Below, piece by piece: positions 5,265 through 13,446 of a stretch of 13,486 nt of DNA (positions are counted from its first letter, which is position 1; the number at the start of each line of letters is the position of its first letter). The stretch covers positions 1 to 13,486 of the forward strand of contig JBBAPK010000051.1 of assembly GCA_040400875.1 (NCBI GenBank). The letters run 5' to 3'. The notes below the pieces were generated by a model, which was given only the letters and a program-made list of their open reading frames with translations, made no database searches and had not been told where the DNA came from. This stretch comes from PBB1 sp040400875 (lineage in GTDB: Bacteria > Pseudomonadota > Gammaproteobacteria > Burkholderiales > Burkholderiaceae_C). A program made the position numbers and the translations under genes.

Positions 5265-5295
5265 GGTGACCCCAGTGGGTTGAATCGAACACGGT

Positions 5296-5805
5296 ATGGC
5301 GAACGACGCCGGTTACTCTAAGCCGATGTTGCCTGCGCCACCATCGGCTGCTGCCTGTCTGTCCGTACTGTCCGTGAGAACTCGTTTGAAAAAGATTCCG
5401 ATCCGTTGGCCAGCCGTCTTCGCTCTCGTGTGCCTTGCCGTTGGTTTTCTATCCGTGGCCAGGGCCGCGCCGCTGCTGCGCTGCGAAGTGAGCTATGCGG
5501 GTGTTGTGCACCCGGTCGTTGCGCGACCGGTGTCTGACCCGTACGCCGTGGAGTCGGTGGCCATCGGAGAGCGGTTCGCCTTCAAGGCAGTCATGGTCGG
5601 CACCGACACAAAGCTCGAGCGCATCGTCTTGTACGTCTACGCGGGTGCGCCATCCCGCCTGGTGATGATCCAAGAGGCAAAGTACCTGCCGCCTTATCGA
5701 AGCACTCAGCAGCCTTACTCGCTGACGGGCGAACAGCGTCTTTATGCCGGTCCGATGGAGCGCGAACTCATCTACCAATGCACGCTGGAAGGCGTGGCGC
5801 CATGA
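5296..5805 (+). CDS. Exported protein of unknown function, overlapping the CapA-family gene
   Basis: I do not recognise the family. The frame is open from ATG 5296, but other in-frame starts are ATG 5326 and GTG 5374. The GTG start would give a classic signal peptide (VRTRLKKIPIRWPAVFALVC, then LAVGFLSVARA/AP) and leave room for divergent promoters with the SYLF gene, so the true protein may be about 143 aa. No start has a clear ribosome binding site. The mature part is beta-rich (LLRCEVSYAGVVHPVVARPV, GERFAFKAVMVG, LERIVLYVYAG, MERELIYQCTLEG) with two Cys that could form a disulfide. The stop overlaps the next start as ATGA (5802-5805), so the two genes are translationally coupled and may act together in the periplasm. 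Confidence 0.75.
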   Translation: MANDAGYSKPMLPAPPSAAACLSVLSVRTRLKKIPIRWPAVFALVCLAVGFLSVARAAPLLRCEVSYAGVVHPVVARPVSDPYAVESVAIGERFAFKAVMVGTDTKLERIVLYVYAGAPSRLVMIQEAKYLPPYRSTQQPYSLTGEQRLYAGPMERELIYQCTLEGVAP

Positions 5806-6794
5806 GGCGCGCAGTGCGGGCGGCGGCGTGCCTTTTGTGGCTGGTGGCGCGCCAAGCGATGGGTGCCCAAAACGCCGACATCAGCGTCAGCCTGGTCTTC
5901 GCCGGCGACAGCGTGCTCGATGACACCGCGGGCGAAATGATCCGGCGTGGCGAGGACCCCTTTGCCAGTTTTGCCGGGCTGTTCGCGAGCGCCGACATCC
6001 GCATCACCAATCTCGAATGCGTGGTCGCCACCACGGGGAGCGCCGGCGACAAGAACTACACCTTCCGTGCCCACCCGCGGGTGCTGCCTGCGCTCAACCG
6101 TCACTTCGATGCCGTGGCACTGGCCAACAACCACTCAGGGGATTTTGGTCGGCCGGCCTTCGCCCAAATGCTGGGCCTGCTGCGCGATGCTGGCCTGGCG
6201 CAGGTGGGCGGGGGTCTCAACCTCGCGCAGGCGCACACACCGCTGGTTCTGGAGCGCAAGGGCTTGCGCATCGCCATCCTGAGCTACAACGAATATCACC
6301 CCCGCAGCTTCGAGGCCGACTTCAATGCCCCTGGCGTGGCCTGGAGCGAAGACGAGCAAGTCGTCGATGACATCCGCAATGCCCGCCGGGTGCACCACGC
6401 CGATCTGGTGATTCCGATCATGCATTGGGGGTGGGAGAACGAATTGGTCGCCAATGCGAGGCAGCGCCAACTCGCACGGCTCATGATCGATGCGGGGGCC
6501 GATGCCGTGATCGGTGGCCATCCCCACGTGACGCAGGACATCGAACACCATCGCGGCAAGCCCATCATCTACAGCGTGGGCAACTTCGTCATGAAGGAAA
6601 CCGACATCGACGCACAGCGACGCGGTTGGGTGGTTCGGCTCGAACTCGATGCGCACGGCGTGCGCAGCTTCGACACCCACGTGGCCCGTCTGGATCGCGA
6701 AGGCATTCCCACGCTCGATGTCGCCAGCCCCAGCCCCTGCTGGCGCCGGGGCGACACCGTCACGGGGTTGTGTGCCGCCAGCGCATCAAAATGA
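5802..6794 (+). CDS. CapA-family protein (poly-gamma-glutamate capsule type metallophosphoesterase fold)
   Basis: The family is related to calcineurin-like phosphoesterases and named for CapA of the Bacillus polyglutamate capsule system; in proteobacteria the substrate is mostly unknown. The chosen ATG at 5802 overlaps the upstream stop and gives a signal peptide (MRRAVRAAACLLWLVARQAM then Gly-Ala), so the enzyme is probably exported. Family motifs appear in order: FAGDSVLDD (33-41), TNLECVV (69-75), ANNHSGDFG (108-116), HWGWEN (208-213), GGHPHVTQ (238-245) and YSVGNFV (257-263). These supply the Asp, Asn and His residues expected for a two-metal centre. Length is 330 aa, complete. No other capsule genes (capB/capC type) are adjacent, so a capsule role is not implied. 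Confidence 0.9.
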   Translation: MRRAVRAAACLLWLVARQAMGAQNADISVSLVFAGDSVLDDTAGEMIRRGEDPFASFAGLFASADIRITNLECVVATTGSAGDKNYTFRAHPRVLPALNRHFDAVALANNHSGDFGRPAFAQMLGLLRDAGLAQVGGGLNLAQAHTPLVLERKGLRIAILSYNEYHPRSFEADFNAPGVAWSEDEQVVDDIRNARRVHHADLVIPIMHWGWENELVANARQRQLARLMIDAGADAVIGGHPHVTQDIEHHRGKPIIYSVGNFVMKETDIDAQRRGWVVRLELDAHGVRSFDTHVARLDREGIPTLDVASPSPCWRRGDTVTGLCAASASK

Positions 6795-6864
6795 CCGTCG
6801 GCGTCTGAGAACTCACGACCTCGGGTTCCGATCACTCACGGCACAGCCAACCCAAGGAAACGCC

Positions 6865-6965
6865 ATGCAAGAAAAAAGCACCGCGAACGACTGGACCGTG
6901 AAGGCGGGGTCTTGATCGGACTCGTCGGCGTGTGCCGCGACATCACCAAGCGCGCTGCGGCCTGA
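6865..6965 (+). pseudogene. Frameshifted scrap resembling the C-terminal end of a PAS/PAC domain
   Basis: After AAGGAAA, an ATG at 6865 opens MQEKSTANDWTVKAGS and stops at 6913-6915. In the frame one base back, the sequence continues VLIGLVGVCRDITKRAAA and stops at TGA 6963-6965. The phrase GLVGVCRDITKR is typical of the end of PAS/PAC sensor domains. Restoring one G in the GGGG run at 6906-6909 would join both parts into one 33-aa frame. It could be a remnant of a sensor gene, a sequencing or assembly error, or coincidence. The remainder of the gap 6795-7000 shows no gene. Confidence 0.4.
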
Positions 6966-6978
6966 CGGGCGGCCGCAG
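6955..6978. terminator. Perfect 8-bp hairpin between convergent genes
   Basis: CTGCGGCC (6955-6962) and GGCCGCAG (6971-6978) flank an 8-base loop that contains the TGA of the PAS-like scrap. It lies 22 bases from the stop of the S1/P1 nuclease gene and may terminate both directions. No U-tract follows on either strand. Confidence 0.5.
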
Positions 6979-7000
6979 GCGGTATGCGATCACACGCCGC

Positions 7001-7783
7001 TCACTTCAAAAGGCGGTTCAGCAATTCGGCCAGCCTGGCCCCGGCCAAGGCCAGGCGGTCTTCCATCACCGGGATGTAGGTGGAGATGTAGTCATCGTCC
7101 AGCACACGTGGGGGATAGAAGCCTGACCCCGCCACGATGCGGCATGACTCCTGGGCCGCCTGTGCTGCGGTCCATGGACTGACCTTGCCCCTGTCCTTGC
7201 CCTGGCGGGCCAGACGAGCGGCCATCGTGCGGGTGTTTTCGCCAAGGGATTCGATCAAGCCGGTGTCCCACAGCGCATGAAGGTTGCTGCCGTGCTTGAA
7301 CGCCTGCAGCTGATAGGTGTTGCCGCCCTTGTCGTCCAGAAAGCCCGCGTGCAGCGGCTGGTGGACGTCCCCCGCTAAGTGGACCAGGTACTTCAGCGCG
7401 ATCAGGCGCTCTTCGTCTGGTGCGCTCGAGGCCAGGACCTTGACTTGCGTCTGAATGGCGGCGACCACACAGCGGCCATCTGCACAGTCTCGCTGTGCTT
7501 TGTAGGTGCAGCTCGTGCGCGGGAAGTTCACGTAGTGCCAAGGCCTGGACGGCTCGCTTCGGTGCTCGTCGGCCCAGGTCGAGATCGACACCAGCGTCTG
7601 GCCCGGCTCCAGGGCCAGCAAGCGGTATACCTCCCGGCGCGCCGCTGGCGTGAGTTGGCTTTGCGCCAGCGTCGCAATCACCCGGTGCCCTTGCGCGCTC
7701 CATGCGTGCGCATCCAGCCCCCACAGCAATCCCAGCACGGCTAGCCCGGCACACACGAATGACTTGAGGGCGGCGAGTGTCAT
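7001..7783 (-). CDS. Secreted S1/P1-family zinc nuclease
   Basis: S1/P1 nucleases are trinuclear-zinc enzymes that cleave single-stranded nucleic acids and/or remove 3'-phosphates. The start ATG (7783-7781) gives a signal peptide ending ...GLDAHA, so the mature enzyme begins with Trp28, the N-terminal zinc ligand of the family. All nine ligands expected from the fungal enzymes can be assigned: Trp28, His33 (QGH), Asp72 (WADEHR), His83 (PWHYVNF), His135 and Asp139 (VHLAGD), His145 (QPLH), His169 and Asp173 (NLHALWD). Length is 260 aa, normal for bacterial members. A TTG 33 bases upstream is a less likely start. It is transcribed divergently from the symporter gene and convergently with the CapA pair. 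A role in phosphate or nucleotide scavenging is inferred only. Confidence 0.93.
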   Translation of the reverse strand: MTLAALKSFVCAGLAVLGLLWGLDAHAWSAQGHRVIATLAQSQLTPAARREVYRLLALEPGQTLVSISTWADEHRSEPSRPWHYVNFPRTSCTYKAQRDCADGRCVVAAIQTQVKVLASSAPDEERLIALKYLVHLAGDVHQPLHAGFLDDKGGNTYQLQAFKHGSNLHALWDTGLIESLGENTRTMAARLARQGKDRGKVSPWTAAQAAQESCRIVAGSGFYPPRVLDDDYISTYIPVMEDRLALAGARLAELLNRLLK

Positions 7784-7924
7784 GTGCAGTTGGTTTTTCC
7801 GGTGGGTTTGAGCCAATGTTTCAGGGCAAATCCTAACTTACGATACACAGCATTGATTTTCGATGTTCGCCAAAGTGGGCGAGGGTTGAATAAACATAAA
7901 AATGCGTTCGTGGTGAGGGCTTCA
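7784..7924. promoter_or_regulatory. Divergent intergenic region, nuclease (-) and symporter (+)
   Basis: This 141-bp region is AT-richer than the surroundings and must hold promoters for both genes. I see TACGAT (7839-7844) and the AT-rich stretch around 7889-7903 as possible -10 regions, but no well-spaced -35 partner. A small hairpin TCGCC/GGCGA lies near 7867-7882. The symporter ribosome binding site GAGGG precedes its ATG by 6 bases. Confidence 0.4.
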
Positions 7925-9226
7925 ATGAAGAAAATTAGCCAGACAAAATTGATATTGATATGCATGACGCTTGGTGTCATCGCAGGTGCCCTGATCAACA
8001 CGCAGGTTGATGACGCGAGTCGCATCAAGGAGTACTCATCTTATTTTTCGATGTTGTCGGATATTTTCTTGACCTTGATCAAGATGATCATCGCACCCCT
8101 GGTTTTTTCAACCTTGGTTGTGGGTATGGCGCACATGGGCGATGCATCGGCAGTGGGTCGAATATTTTTCAAATCGCTGGCCTGGTTCCTGACCGCTTCA
8201 TTGCTGTCCTTGACGCTGGGCTTGATATTTGCAAATCTCATGCAACCAGGCGCCAGTTTGAACCTGCCTTTGCCTGAGTCTCACCTGAGCGCCGGCCTGT
8301 CCACGTCCCAATTCACGCTGACGGAATTTATTAAACACCTGATTCCCAAGTCATTTTTTGATGCCATGGCAAAAAATGAAATCCTGCAGATCGTTGTTTT
8401 CTCGATGTTCTTTGGCATCTCCATGGCCTCGCTCGGTGACCGTGTGAAGTATCTTCTTCATGTGATTGACGAGCTGTCGCATGTGATGCTGAAAATAACC
8501 GGCTATGTCATGAAGTTTGCGCCTGTGGCAGTTTTTTCGGCCATGGCCTCCACCGTTGCCATCAACGGGCTTGGTATTTTGGCTAAATTTGCCGTCTTCA
8601 TGATTGATTTTTATGTCGGTCTTTTTGCGCTGTGGTGCGCACTGGTTCTGGCTGGATTTATTTTTCTGGGCCCACGCATCAAGCAGTTGCTGATCAATAT
8701 CAAAGAGGCGTTCTTGATTTCATTTGCCACCGCCAGTTCGGAGGCTGCCTATCCCAAGATACTGGCGGGGCTAGACCGTTTTGGTGTGGAGAGAAAAATA
8801 TCAAGTTTCGTGATGCCTCTCGGGTATTCATTCAACCTGGATGGCTCAATGATGTACTGCACGTTTGCCACCCTGTTCATCGCGCAGGCCTACGACATCC
8901 ATCTGTCCATCGGCACGCAGATCACCATGCTTTTGATACTCATGATGACGTCCAAGGGCATGGCTGGCGTGCCTAGGGCATCGCTGGTGGTGATTGCGGC
9001 CACGCTCGACCAGTTCAACATCCCTGAGGCCGGGTTGCTGATGATTCTTGGTGTTGACGCCTTCTTGGACATGGGCCGCTCAGCCACCAATGCGGTGGGC
9101 AATTCCATCGCTTCGGCCGTAGTCGCCAAGTGGGAAGGCGGGCTGCTTTCAGAAGCCGATGCGCAGCACAACGCCCTGAAGCTTGATCAGGAGCAGGCCG
9201 AAAAAATGCACGGGCTGAAGCTGTAG
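7925..9226 (+). CDS. Dicarboxylate/amino acid:cation symporter (SLC1/DAACS family)
   Basis: This inner-membrane secondary transporter takes up C4-dicarboxylates or acidic amino acids with Na+ or H+. The ATG at 7925 has GAGGG 6 bases upstream and gives MKKISQTKLILICMTLGVIA, entering helix 1; the longer open frame to 7784 is ignored. Family elements are MIIAPLVFSTLVVGMAHMG (TM2-3 region), the re-entrant loop tip ATASSEAAYPKI (268-279), GYSFNLDGS (300-308) in TM7, and DMGRSATNAVGN (382-393) in TM8. Against archaeal GltPh, Asp394, Arg397 and Asn401 are kept (Asp382, Arg385, Asn389), while the sodium-site Asp405 is Asn393, as I recall for DctA-type proteins. So substrate could be aspartate/glutamate or dicarboxylate. 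Length is 433 aa, complete. The gene is clearly AT-richer than its neighbours. Confidence 0.92.
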   Translation: MKKISQTKLILICMTLGVIAGALINTQVDDASRIKEYSSYFSMLSDIFLTLIKMIIAPLVFSTLVVGMAHMGDASAVGRIFFKSLAWFLTASLLSLTLGLIFANLMQPGASLNLPLPESHLSAGLSTSQFTLTEFIKHLIPKSFFDAMAKNEILQIVVFSMFFGISMASLGDRVKYLLHVIDELSHVMLKITGYVMKFAPVAVFSAMASTVAINGLGILAKFAVFMIDFYVGLFALWCALVLAGFIFLGPRIKQLLINIKEAFLISFATASSEAAYPKILAGLDRFGVERKISSFVMPLGYSFNLDGSMMYCTFATLFIAQAYDIHLSIGTQITMLLILMMTSKGMAGVPRASLVVIAATLDQFNIPEAGLLMILGVDAFLDMGRSATNAVGNSIASAVVAKWEGGLLSEADAQHNALKLDQEQAEKMHGLKL

Positions 9227-9269
9227 AACGCTCGCCTTTGGCGGCCTCGGCTGCCGGATGGGTCGACGC

Positions 9270-12200
9270 TCACATGCTGCGCCGGTACTGCCCACCCACT
9301 TCAAACAGTGCGCGGGTGATCTGCCCGAGCGAGCACACACGCACCGCGTCCATCAGCACCTCGAACACGTTGTGCTGGTCGATCGCCGCTTGCTGCAGCC
9401 GCTTGAGCATGGCCGGAGACTCGGCCGCGTGCTGCTGCCAGAAGGCGTGCAGCCGCGCGAGCTGAGACCGCTTTTCATCGTCGGTCGAGCGGGCCATTTC
9501 GATGTGCTCTGGCACCGGGTCGCCACTGGGGTTGCGAAAGGTGTTGACGCCGACGATGGGGTACTCGCCGGTGTGCTTAAGCATCTCGTAGTGCATCGAC
9601 TCTTCCTGGATCTGGCCGCGCTGGTAGCCGGTTTCCATGGCGCCGAGCACGCCGCCTCGGTCTGAGAGCTTCTCGAACTCGGCGAGCACCGCTTCTTCGA
9701 CCAGCTCGGTGAGTTCTTCGATGATGAAAGCGCCCTGGCTGGGGTTCTCGTTCTTGGCCAGGCCCCACTCGCGGTTGATGATGAGCTGGATGGCCATGGC
9801 GCGGCGCACGCTGTCGGTGGTGGGCGTGGTGATGGCCTCGTCGAACGCGTTGGTGTGCAGCGAGTTGCAGTTGTCGTAGACCGCGATCAGCGCTTGCAGC
9901 GTGGTGCGGATGTCGTTGAACTGGATCTCCTGCGCGTGCAATGAGCGCCCGCTGGTTTGCACGTGGTACTTGAGCTTTTGGCTGCGCTCGTTGGCGCCGT
10001 AGCGATCGCGCATGGCCACCGCCCAGATGCGTCTGGCCACGCGGCCGAGCACGCTGTATTCGGGGTCCATCCCGTTGCTGAAGAAAAAGCTCAGGTTGGG
10101 CGCGAAGTCATCGATGGCCATGCCGCGTGCCAGATAGGCCTCGACGAAGGTGAAGCCGTTGGACAGCGTGAAGGCGAGCTGGCTGATCGGGTTGGCGCCG
10201 GCTTCGGCGATGTGATAGCCGCTGATGCTCACCGAGTAGAAATTGCGCACCTCGTGGCGCACGAAGAACTCGGCCACGTCGCCCATCACCTTGAGGCTGA
10301 ACTCGATCGAAAAGATGCAGGTGTTTTGGCCCTGGTCTTCTTTCAGGATGTCAGCTTGCACCGTGCCGCGCACCTGCGCCAAGGCGTGGGCGCGGATCGC
10401 TGCGGCCTCGGGGGCACCGGGCTCGCGGCCATGCGCTAGCTTGAACTTGTCGAGCTGCTGGTCGATGGCGGTGTTCATGAACATCGCGAGCACCGCCGGC
10501 GCCGGGCCGTTGATGGTCATGCTGACCGAGGTGGCGGGGTCGCACAGGTCGAAGCCTGAATACAGCACCTTCATGTCGTCGAGCGTGGCGATGCTCACGC
10601 CCGCGTTGCCAACCTTGCCGTAGATGTCGGGGCGCACATCGGGGTCGTGGCCGTACAGCGTGACCGAGTCGAAGGCGGTCGACAGCCGCTTGGCCGGCAG
10701 CCCTTCGCTGACCAGCTTGAAGCGCCGGTTGGTGCGAAACGCATCGCCTTCGCCGGCGAACATGCGTGCCGGGTCCTCGCCTTCGCGCTTGAAGGCGAAG
10801 GTGCCGGCGGTGTACGGAAACGAGCCCGGCACGTTGTCGAGCAGCAGCCACTTGAGCAACTCGCCGTGGCATTCGTAGCCGGGCAGCGCCACCTTGCGCA
10901 CCCGCGTGCCCGACAGGCTGGTGGTGGTCAGCGCGGTGCGGATCTCGCGCTCTTGCGGCGTGCCGGGGCGGATGGTTTGCACCCACTCGTCGCCGGCGTA
11001 GGCCTGCTGGAGCGCCGGCCACTGCGCGAGCAGCGCGCGCGAGTGCGCATCGAGCCGCGCCTCACGCCCTGTGGCCAGAGCAGCCAGCGCGCTCAGCGAT
11101 TCACCCGGCGTGGCGGGGTTCTCGCTGGCCAGCATGCGCTGCGCTGAACGCAGTTGCTGCGCCTCGCGCGCCAGCACGGCCTGGGCGCGCGCGCTGCGCT
11201 TGTAGCCGCGCACGGTGTCGGTGATCTCGGCCAGGTAGCGCGTGCGCGCCGCCGGCACGATGGGCGTTGGCTGCGCGCTGTGGCGCACGTCCACGCGCGG
11301 CAGCCGTCCGGTGGCATCAGCGCGCAGGCCGCAATCGATCAGCCGCGCCTTGCTCGCCTGATACAGCGCGGTCACGCCGTCGTCGTTGAAGTGGCTGGCG
11401 ATGGTGCCAAACACCGGCATCTGATTCGGCAAGACATCAAACGCCTCGCGGTTGCGCTGCACCTGCTTGGACACATCGCGCAGCGCATCGGCCGCGCCGC
11501 GGCGGTCGAACTTGTTAATGGCTACGAAGCCGGCGAAGTCGAGCATGTCGATCTTCTCGAGCTGGCTGGCCGCGCCGAACTCGGGTGTCATCACGTACAG
11601 CGACACATCGACCATGGGCACGATGGCCGCGTCGCCCTGGCCGATGCCCGAGGTCTCGACCACGATCAGATCGAAGCCGGCCACCTTGCACGCCGCGATC
11701 ACGTCGGGCAGCGCGGCGCTCACCTCGCTGCCGGTGTCTCGCGTGGCCAGGCTGCGCATGTACACGCGCTGCGCGCTACCCGCCGCCGCGCCGGCCGCCA
11801 GCGCTTGGCTCCATGGGCCGATCGCGTTCATGCGGATGCGGTCACCGAGCAGCGCGCCACCGCTCTTGCGGCGCGACGGGTCGATCGAGATCACGGCCAC
11901 GCGCAGGCGGTCGTCCTGGTCGAGCCGCAAGCGGCGGATCAGCTCATCGGTGAGTGACGACTTGCCTGCGCCTCCCGTGCCCGTGATGCCCAGCACCGGC
12001 ACCGGCGTGAGCGCGGCGCGCTCGCGCATCGACGCCACCAGCGCCGCATTGGCCTGGCCGTTTTCTAGCGCGGTGATCAGTTGCGCCAGCGCGCGCCAAG
12101 CGGGTTCATGGTGGCCGGTGATGGCGTCGAGGCTGGACGGCGCGTGGGCCGACAAGCTGTGATCGCAGCGCATCACCATCTCGCCGATCATTCCCTGCAG

Positions 12201-12614
12201 CTCCATGCGCTGGCCGTCTTCGGGGCTGTAGATGCGCGTCACGCCGTAGGCCTGCAGCTCGCGGATTTCGTCGGGCACGATGACGCCACCGCCACCGCCA
12301 AACACCTGAATGTGAGCGCCGCCGCGCTGGCGCAGCAAGTCCATCACGTACTTGAAGTACTCGACGTGCCCGCCCTGGTAACTGCTGATTGCGATGCCTT
12401 GCACGTCTTCTTGCAGGGCGGCCGTCACCACCTCGTCGACCGAGCGGTTGTGTCCGAGGTGGATCACCTCGGCGCCCATGCTTATGAGCAGTCGCCGCAT
12501 GATGTTGATGGCCGCGTCGTGGCCATCGAACAGCGAGGCCGCGGTCACGAAGCGCACCTTGTGGGCTGGCCGGTAGGCGGCCAGCGTCTTGAATCGCGCG
12601 CTGATGTCTGTCAT
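9270..12614 (-). CDS. icmF: Fused isobutyryl-CoA mutase IcmF (B12 domain, G-protein chaperone, mutase domain)
   Basis: IcmF interconverts isobutyryl-CoA and n-butyryl-CoA (some members also isovaleryl/pivalyl-CoA) with adenosylcobalamin, and carries its own GTPase chaperone. The 1114-aa protein shows the expected order. First comes an N-terminal B12 domain with FDGHDAA (His32 lower ligand), SSYQGGH (77-83) and FGGGGG (105-110). Next is a MeaB/ArgK-like GTPase with P-loop GITGTGGAGKSS (209-220), SIDPSRRKSGGALLGDR, VETSGIGQGD (319-328) and base motif NKFD (367-370). Last is the substrate domain from about 550, with PYTAGTFAFKREGEDPARMF, GNAGVS, KEDQGQNTCIFS and SGYHIAEAGA (His801). Phe606 and Gln763 occupy the places where methylmalonyl-CoA mutase has Tyr and Arg, which marks butyryl/isobutyryl rather than methylmalonyl specificity. 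The ATG at 12614 has GGA 6 bases upstream. It is convergent with the symporter gene after a 43-bp gap with no clear terminator. Confidence 0.96.
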   Translation of the reverse strand: MTDISARFKTLAAYRPAHKVRFVTAASLFDGHDAAINIMRRLLISMGAEVIHLGHNRSVDEVVTAALQEDVQGIAISSYQGGHVEYFKYVMDLLRQRGGAHIQVFGGGGGVIVPDEIRELQAYGVTRIYSPEDGQRMELQGMIGEMVMRCDHSLSAHAPSSLDAITGHHEPAWRALAQLITALENGQANAALVASMRERAALTPVPVLGITGTGGAGKSSLTDELIRRLRLDQDDRLRVAVISIDPSRRKSGGALLGDRIRMNAIGPWSQALAAGAAAGSAQRVYMRSLATRDTGSEVSAALPDVIAACKVAGFDLIVVETSGIGQGDAAIVPMVDVSLYVMTPEFGAASQLEKIDMLDFAGFVAINKFDRRGAADALRDVSKQVQRNREAFDVLPNQMPVFGTIASHFNDDGVTALYQASKARLIDCGLRADATGRLPRVDVRHSAQPTPIVPAARTRYLAEITDTVRGYKRSARAQAVLAREAQQLRSAQRMLASENPATPGESLSALAALATGREARLDAHSRALLAQWPALQQAYAGDEWVQTIRPGTPQEREIRTALTTTSLSGTRVRKVALPGYECHGELLKWLLLDNVPGSFPYTAGTFAFKREGEDPARMFAGEGDAFRTNRRFKLVSEGLPAKRLSTAFDSVTLYGHDPDVRPDIYGKVGNAGVSIATLDDMKVLYSGFDLCDPATSVSMTINGPAPAVLAMFMNTAIDQQLDKFKLAHGREPGAPEAAAIRAHALAQVRGTVQADILKEDQGQNTCIFSIEFSLKVMGDVAEFFVRHEVRNFYSVSISGYHIAEAGANPISQLAFTLSNGFTFVEAYLARGMAIDDFAPNLSFFFSNGMDPEYSVLGRVARRIWAVAMRDRYGANERSQKLKYHVQTSGRSLHAQEIQFNDIRTTLQALIAVYDNCNSLHTNAFDEAITTPTTDSVRRAMAIQLIINREWGLAKNENPSQGAFIIEELTELVEEAVLAEFEKLSDRGGVLGAMETGYQRGQIQEESMHYEMLKHTGEYPIVGVNTFRNPSGDPVPEHIEMARSTDDEKRSQLARLHAFWQQHAAESPAMLKRLQQAAIDQHNVFEVLMDAVRVCSLGQITRALFEVGGQYRRSM

Positions 12615-12711
12615 GAAGATTCCATCGGGGTCGCAGGAGCCCGACTGTAGGCAGTTGCGGCCCGGCGCGTGTCAGCAAATGCGCGCAGCGCAGTTGGCAC
12701 GAAGCTTCCCG

Positions 12712-13446
12712 CTACATCAGCAGGTGGTTCTTTGGAGTGGGCAGCGCCGGCAGATCCACCTCACCAAGAGTTTCGCGCAGATTGATCTCGATCGTGTCGG
12801 CCAGTGCCTCGATCGGCAGGCCGTTGGGGTGGGTGTCGAAAGGCCGTTCGAGCTGGCCGGCCAGCTCGTCGAGTCCGAAGAAGGCATAGGCGATGAGGCC
12901 CGCCACGACAGGAGCAGCCCATGAGTGGGATTCCACGTAGCCAAAGGGCAACAGCATCAGGAAAAGATAGCTGGTCCGGTAAAGCAGCAGCCGGTAGACC
13001 AAAGGGATCGGCGTCGAGCGCAGTCGCTCGCAGGCGGCCTGTGTCAGGCTGATGTCGCCAATGGTGCGGTCCAGCGTCTGGAACGAGATCTCGCTGAGCC
13101 GGCCGGCTCGGCGCAAGGCGTCAAGCTCATGGACGATCATGCGCAGCAGCGCGTCCGGCGGATTGCGGCTGGCGGCACAGACATCACGATCCGCGGGCGA
13201 CAGGCGCGCCAGCGCCTTTTGCGCGTTGGCGCCCGGGCGCAAGTGCGGGATCAGCGCCTGTGTGTAGGCGATGGTCAAAACGATCGTTCGCTTGCGCGCC
13301 GAGCCATCGGCATCATCGACGAGGTACGCCTCGCGCCCGAATTGGCGGGCGTAGCTGACTAACGCTCCGAATTGCCGCCGGCCTTCCCACCAGCGTTCGT
13401 AGCAGATGCTGTTGCGAGACCCCATGAACACTGAACCGCCCCGCAT
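12712..13446 (-). pseudogene. Bestrophin-like (UPF0187) membrane protein lacking the N-terminal region
   Basis: Bestrophin-family proteins are pentameric anion or cation channels of the inner membrane, usually about 290-310 aa in bacteria. Here 244 aa are open, from ATG 13446-13444. The family motif normally FLGFRN..YDRWWEGRK appears at once as FMGSRNSICYERWWEGRRQF (residues 7-26), so the preceding N-terminus with the first membrane helix (about 55-60 aa) is missing. An in-frame TGA lies at 13473-13471, and no ribosome binding site precedes the ATG. The rest looks intact: SEISFQTLDRTIGDISLTQ, CERLRSTPIPLVYRLLLYRT (139-158), LFLMLLPFGYV, then GLDELAGQLERPFDTHPNGL (191-210) and ADTIEINL. Either the gene is truncated/frameshifted at its 5' end, or the upstream part lies in another frame beyond the window. 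It is on the same strand as icmF, 97 bp before it. Confidence 0.75.

Noticed and set aside
9227..9269. Terminator between the symporter gene and icmF
   Set aside because: Only short GGC/GCC pairings are possible in the 43-bp gap; no stem of convincing length or U-run.
12510..12530. Ala instead of Gly in the B12 motif of IcmF (DGHDAA versus DxHxxG)
   Set aside because: As I recall, other IcmF proteins have the same DGHDAA form, so this is not an active-site anomaly.
9577..12678. Long open frames on the + strand and alternative - frames across icmF
   Set aside because: They are GC-rich shadows (rich in Arg, Ala, His, Pro) of the intact 1114-codon icmF frame and have no family features.
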